A DNA stretch of 5,860 bases from JABDOU01 sp041609995. Lineage in GTDB: Bacteria; Actinomycetota; Acidimicrobiia; Spongiisociales; SHLN01. How positions within the stretch are numbered: the first letter of the stretch is position 1; the number at the start of each line of letters is the position of its first letter. Below the pieces are notes generated by a model that worked only from the letters and a program-made list of their open reading frames with translations, did not search any database and had not been told where the DNA came from. Below are positions 4,201-5,860 of this stretch, one piece after another. The DNA lies in contig JBFIPU010000126.1 in the NCBI GenBank assembly GCA_041609995.1, positions 1-5,860 on the forward strand, in the 5' to 3' direction. Made by a program: the position numbers and the translations under genes.

Positions 4201-5018
4201 TTGATCGCTATCTGGGCGAGTTGCGACACATGCTGCGTCGCTCACCTGAGGCCGACGACATTGTGGCCGAGGTGGCCGATCATTTGCTCGAAGGTGTGTC
4301 CCAGCATCGAGATAATGGCGTGACATCGCTCGTTGCTGAGCGGTTTGTTCTCACTGAGTTCGGCGACCCAACATTGGTTGGTCGGGCGTTTGCCTCCTCC
4401 AAACACGGAGGTATTGCAGTGCCAACCACATTCACCAAGAGAGCAGGGCTACTCGGTGTCGCCTCTGCGGTTCTATACGTTGCGGCGTCGTTCTCGATGT
4501 TGGTGTACAACCAGCGCAACGAAACCGGGCAATCGGACTGGGACGCCACGTTCTTCGGAATCAGCACCTACACCTACATCGCCGCCGGCTTGCTGTTGGT
4601 TGCACTCGTGGTGGGGCTTAATCGTCGCCATGGCGGAGCGCTCGGAAAGCAAGGACGATGGGCGGCTTACGTGCTGGGAGCGGCGGGGGTTACCAGCTTC
4701 GCTCTCTGGTTCTGGGCGCCATGGTTGACTCTCACCCTCGCCGGTGCGCTGCTGGTAGGTAGTTCTCTCGTGCGGGCTGGGCTGGCCCCGAGATGGGCGT
4801 CACTCGCAGTCCAAGTAGGAGCGGCCATTCCAGTCGGCGCTATGTGGGTCGCCTGGCTCCTGCCCGAAAGCACCGCCGACCAGGACTTCGGAGATGATCC
4901 CACGATCCTCTTCGCCTTGGCTGGGTTCATCATCTTTGCGACGGGGATCGCTGGGCTCGGTGCCTGGCTCTTATCGGAGACACCGGTCGACGAGCCCGAC
5001 AATCTCCTCACTGTATAG
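4182..5018 (+). CDS. Membrane protein with N-terminal HAAS / permease-prefix-like domain, PadR partner
   Basis: 278 residues. Residues 1-72 form a helical cytoplasmic domain (YLGELRHMLRRSPEADDIVAEVADHLLEGVSQHRD, then VAERFVLTEFGDPTLVGRAF), matching the HAAS or permease-prefix type of domain typically encoded after a padR gene. It is followed by hydrophobic segments at about 88-108, 127-146, 159-194 (one or two spans), 205-227 and 241-264, giving five or six membrane spans, and a short acidic tail. In such pairs the HAAS domain is thought to communicate with the PadR regulator while the membrane part senses or responds to envelope conditions; the cargo or ligand here is unknown. The ATG at 4182 is preferred over an in-frame upstream start at 4134. 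It has an SD-like AAGGGGG six to twelve bases upstream and starts the protein right at the conserved domain. The 19-base overlap with padR implies coupled translation. Confidence 0.8.
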   Translation: MAEYALIDRYLGELRHMLRRSPEADDIVAEVADHLLEGVSQHRDNGVTSLVAERFVLTEFGDPTLVGRAFASSKHGGIAVPTTFTKRAGLLGVASAVLYVAASFSMLVYNQRNETGQSDWDATFFGISTYTYIAAGLLLVALVVGLNRRHGGALGKQGRWAAYVLGAAGVTSFALWFWAPWLTLTLAGALLVGSSLVRAGLAPRWASLAVQVGAAIPVGAMWVAWLLPESTADQDFGDDPTILFALAGFIIFATGIAGLGAWLLSETPVDEPDNLLTV

Positions 5019-5050
5019 AACGCGCCTCGAACCCGACGGGTTCACTCTCA

Positions 5051-5084
5051 GCGAGAACGGGTCCCCCACGGGCCCGTTCTTCGC
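5051..5084 (+). terminator. Strong terminator-like hairpin after the padR operon
   Basis: GCGAGAACGGG (5051-5061) pairs with CCCGTTC-T-TCGC (5073-5084), giving 11 pairs with a single bulged T at 5080 and an 11-base loop. It begins 32 bases after the stop of the membrane-protein gene. There is no U-run after it, common for hairpin terminators in high-GC actinobacteria. It also lies just outside the probable right end of the IS110 element and could block read-through from either side. Confidence 0.55.
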
Positions 5085-5104
5085 GCCGACCCGCACGTAT
5101 CGGC

Positions 5105-5475
5105 ATCCCTGAACGGGCGTGTGTTGTCAAGCGGCCGGTGCGTTTGGTTTTCGCGGGTTTGACGGTGGTTTGGGGGTGGTGGGCGCGTGATGACGGCTCC
5201 CTCGGGTAGGGGCCGGGTTGATTGAGTTGTTTGGGTCGAATTGAGTCTCCTGGGTCGGGTCGAGAGTTTGCTTGCTTCAGTGGCCCCGAAGTTGGGGGTT
5301 GGCATAGCCGAGGGTCGGTTGCCTGGTCATCCCTTCGCCACGCACCAACTGTGGGTGGTGGTCATGAAGTGCTGCGGCCACAGCCAGGTTGGGTTCAATC
5401 ACTTACGTCGACCCGCACTCAATGGTGGGGTCATGCCGTTATACGAACTCGCAACCCGGGCCGTGTCCGACCCAC
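5105..5475 (-). mobile_element. Probable right end of an IS110-family element (non-coding)
   Basis: This is the DNA downstream of the transposase stop codon on the minus strand. No protein-coding frame with a family signature is present; the plus-strand frames here have no recognisable domain. On the minus strand a perfect TTGACA (5130-5125) faces outward near the far edge. In IS110-family elements the circular form is known to join a right-end -35 box to a left-end -10 box, so the element probably ends within about 20 bases beyond it (about 5105-5124; the exact edge is not visible). Hairpins seen: CCAC-G-CACC with GGTGGTGG (5338-5361, bulged G5342, loop AACTGTG), and a weaker one at 5195-5214. 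About 350 bases is enough for the bridge RNA that IS1111-type members encode after the transposase. The IS1111 subgroup and the RNA itself are inference. Confidence 0.5.
5125..5130 (-). promoter_or_regulatory. Outward-facing -35 box TTGACA at the IS right end
   Basis: TTGACA on the minus strand, with no matching -10 box 16-18 bases further out inside the flanking DNA. A lone -35 at this position is what is expected if the -10 is supplied by the left end of the element after circularisation. Confidence 0.45.
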
Positions 5476-5860
5476 TCACGCGGCCGGCTCCTCAGGACGG
5501 ATCAGGCATCTGATCTCTCCGTCACGGAGCCCGTAGAACAAGAGCGTGAGAAGCTTTCTAACGGCGGCCACCTTGGCCCGGTTGATGCCCCGCCGCCGGG
5601 CGATCCGCTGGTAGCTGTCGGCGATGGCGGGCCCGCCCCGATAACGGGCCACCGCCTCGATGGCTGCCCACCGCACCAGCCGGGAACCTTGTTAGGTGAT
5701 GGATCCCTGGATGGATTTGGTGTCCGACTCCCGCAACCGAGGGGTGAGACCCGCCCACGAGCACAACCGTTCCGGGCGACCGAACCGGCTGATATCACCG
5801 ATCTCGGCACAGAACACGGCGCCAAACACCCGGCCCACCCCAGTCAGAGCAAGGATCGCC
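5476..5860 (-). pseudogene. IS110-family transposase, C-terminal part, with in-frame stop
   Basis: Read on the minus strand from the window edge, the frame gives ALTGVGRVFGAVFCAEIGD, then ISRFGRPERLCSWAGLTPRLRE, then SIQGSIT, a TAA (5694-5692), QGSRLVRWAAIEAV, and finally RRGINRAKVAAVRKLLTLLFYGLRDGEIRCL before TGA (5478-5476). This is the Transposase_20 (PF02371) C-terminal domain of IS110/IS116/IS902 enzymes: helix-hairpin-helix TGVG, EIGD-xx-RF, AGLTP and the ITKQGS-xx-RWA motif. The TAA stands exactly where the family has Lys in ITKQGS, so one A-to-T change would explain it. Reading frame and conservation continue unbroken past the stop, so the inactivation is recent or the base is a sequencing error. 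The stop removes the conserved GSRLVRW region, where the family's catalytic serine is expected. A restart at GTG 5676 would give only 66 residues. The N-terminal RuvC-like part lies beyond the window. Confidence 0.87.

Noticed and set aside
5354..5435. Direct repeat of a GGTGG...GTCATG motif (5354-5366 and 5423-5435)
   Set aside because: The shared part shrinks to GGTCATG when aligned without gaps, so it is not reliably a repeat in this G/T-rich stretch.
5241..5513. 90-codon plus-strand ORF in the IS110 right end
   Set aside because: It overlaps the C-terminal coding region of the transposase, has no recognisable domain or clear ribosome binding site, and sits where the family keeps non-coding RNA sequence.
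1..5860. CRISPR array, rRNA or a defence-island gene cluster
   Set aside because: No regularly spaced repeat-spacer structure, no rRNA-like sequence, and no effector other than the MazF toxin was seen.

Overview
The window looks like chromosome from a high-GC actinobacterium. A member of the Acidimicrobiia or a relative is my guess, from the GC-rich third codon positions, the Thr-rich secreted lipoprotein and several apparently leaderless promoters. No marker gene settles the taxonomy. The region is accessory in character: small regulatory and toxin-antitoxin genes, a recombination-site relic and a decayed insertion sequence. Most of the DNA between genes carries recognisable repeats.

Left part (1-1600): the window opens inside an ArsR-family winged-helix regulator (+ strand, 5' end missing). 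Then come about 310 bases without a convincing gene, followed by a minus-strand DUF4279-type gene (885-1349). The leader of that gene, with a perfect 14-bp palindrome, resembles a second diverged copy about 700 bases away (683-760). This may mark a lost paralogue.

Middle (1500-2545): a 3' fragment of a tRNA-Val(CAC) gene (1607-1653, minus strand) is flanked on both sides by paired direct repeats of GTTGCCTAAT. That is the layout of a tyrosine-integrase attachment site, but no integrase lies in the window. To its right is a mazE/mazF toxin-antitoxin pair with a 4-base overlap and a probable leaderless promoter.

Right part (2546-5060): a single-gene lipoprotein of unknown function is followed by a PadR-type repressor. 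The repressor's promoter carries a near-perfect 21-bp palindrome between the -35 and -10 boxes. It is translationally coupled to a polytopic membrane protein with an N-terminal HAAS/permease-prefix-like domain. This is a classic autoregulated PadR plus membrane-partner unit, closed by a strong hairpin.

Right end (about 5105-5860): the 3' part of an IS110-family transposase on the minus strand, broken by one in-frame TAA, followed by about 360 bases of non-coding DNA. This stretch ends in an outward-facing TTGACA and is the probable right end of the IS. IS110-family elements use bridge RNAs, so it is the most promising place for an undescribed guide RNA. I found no entirely new multi-gene system. 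The least ordinary signals are the attP-like site, the duplicated leader and the IS110 right end.
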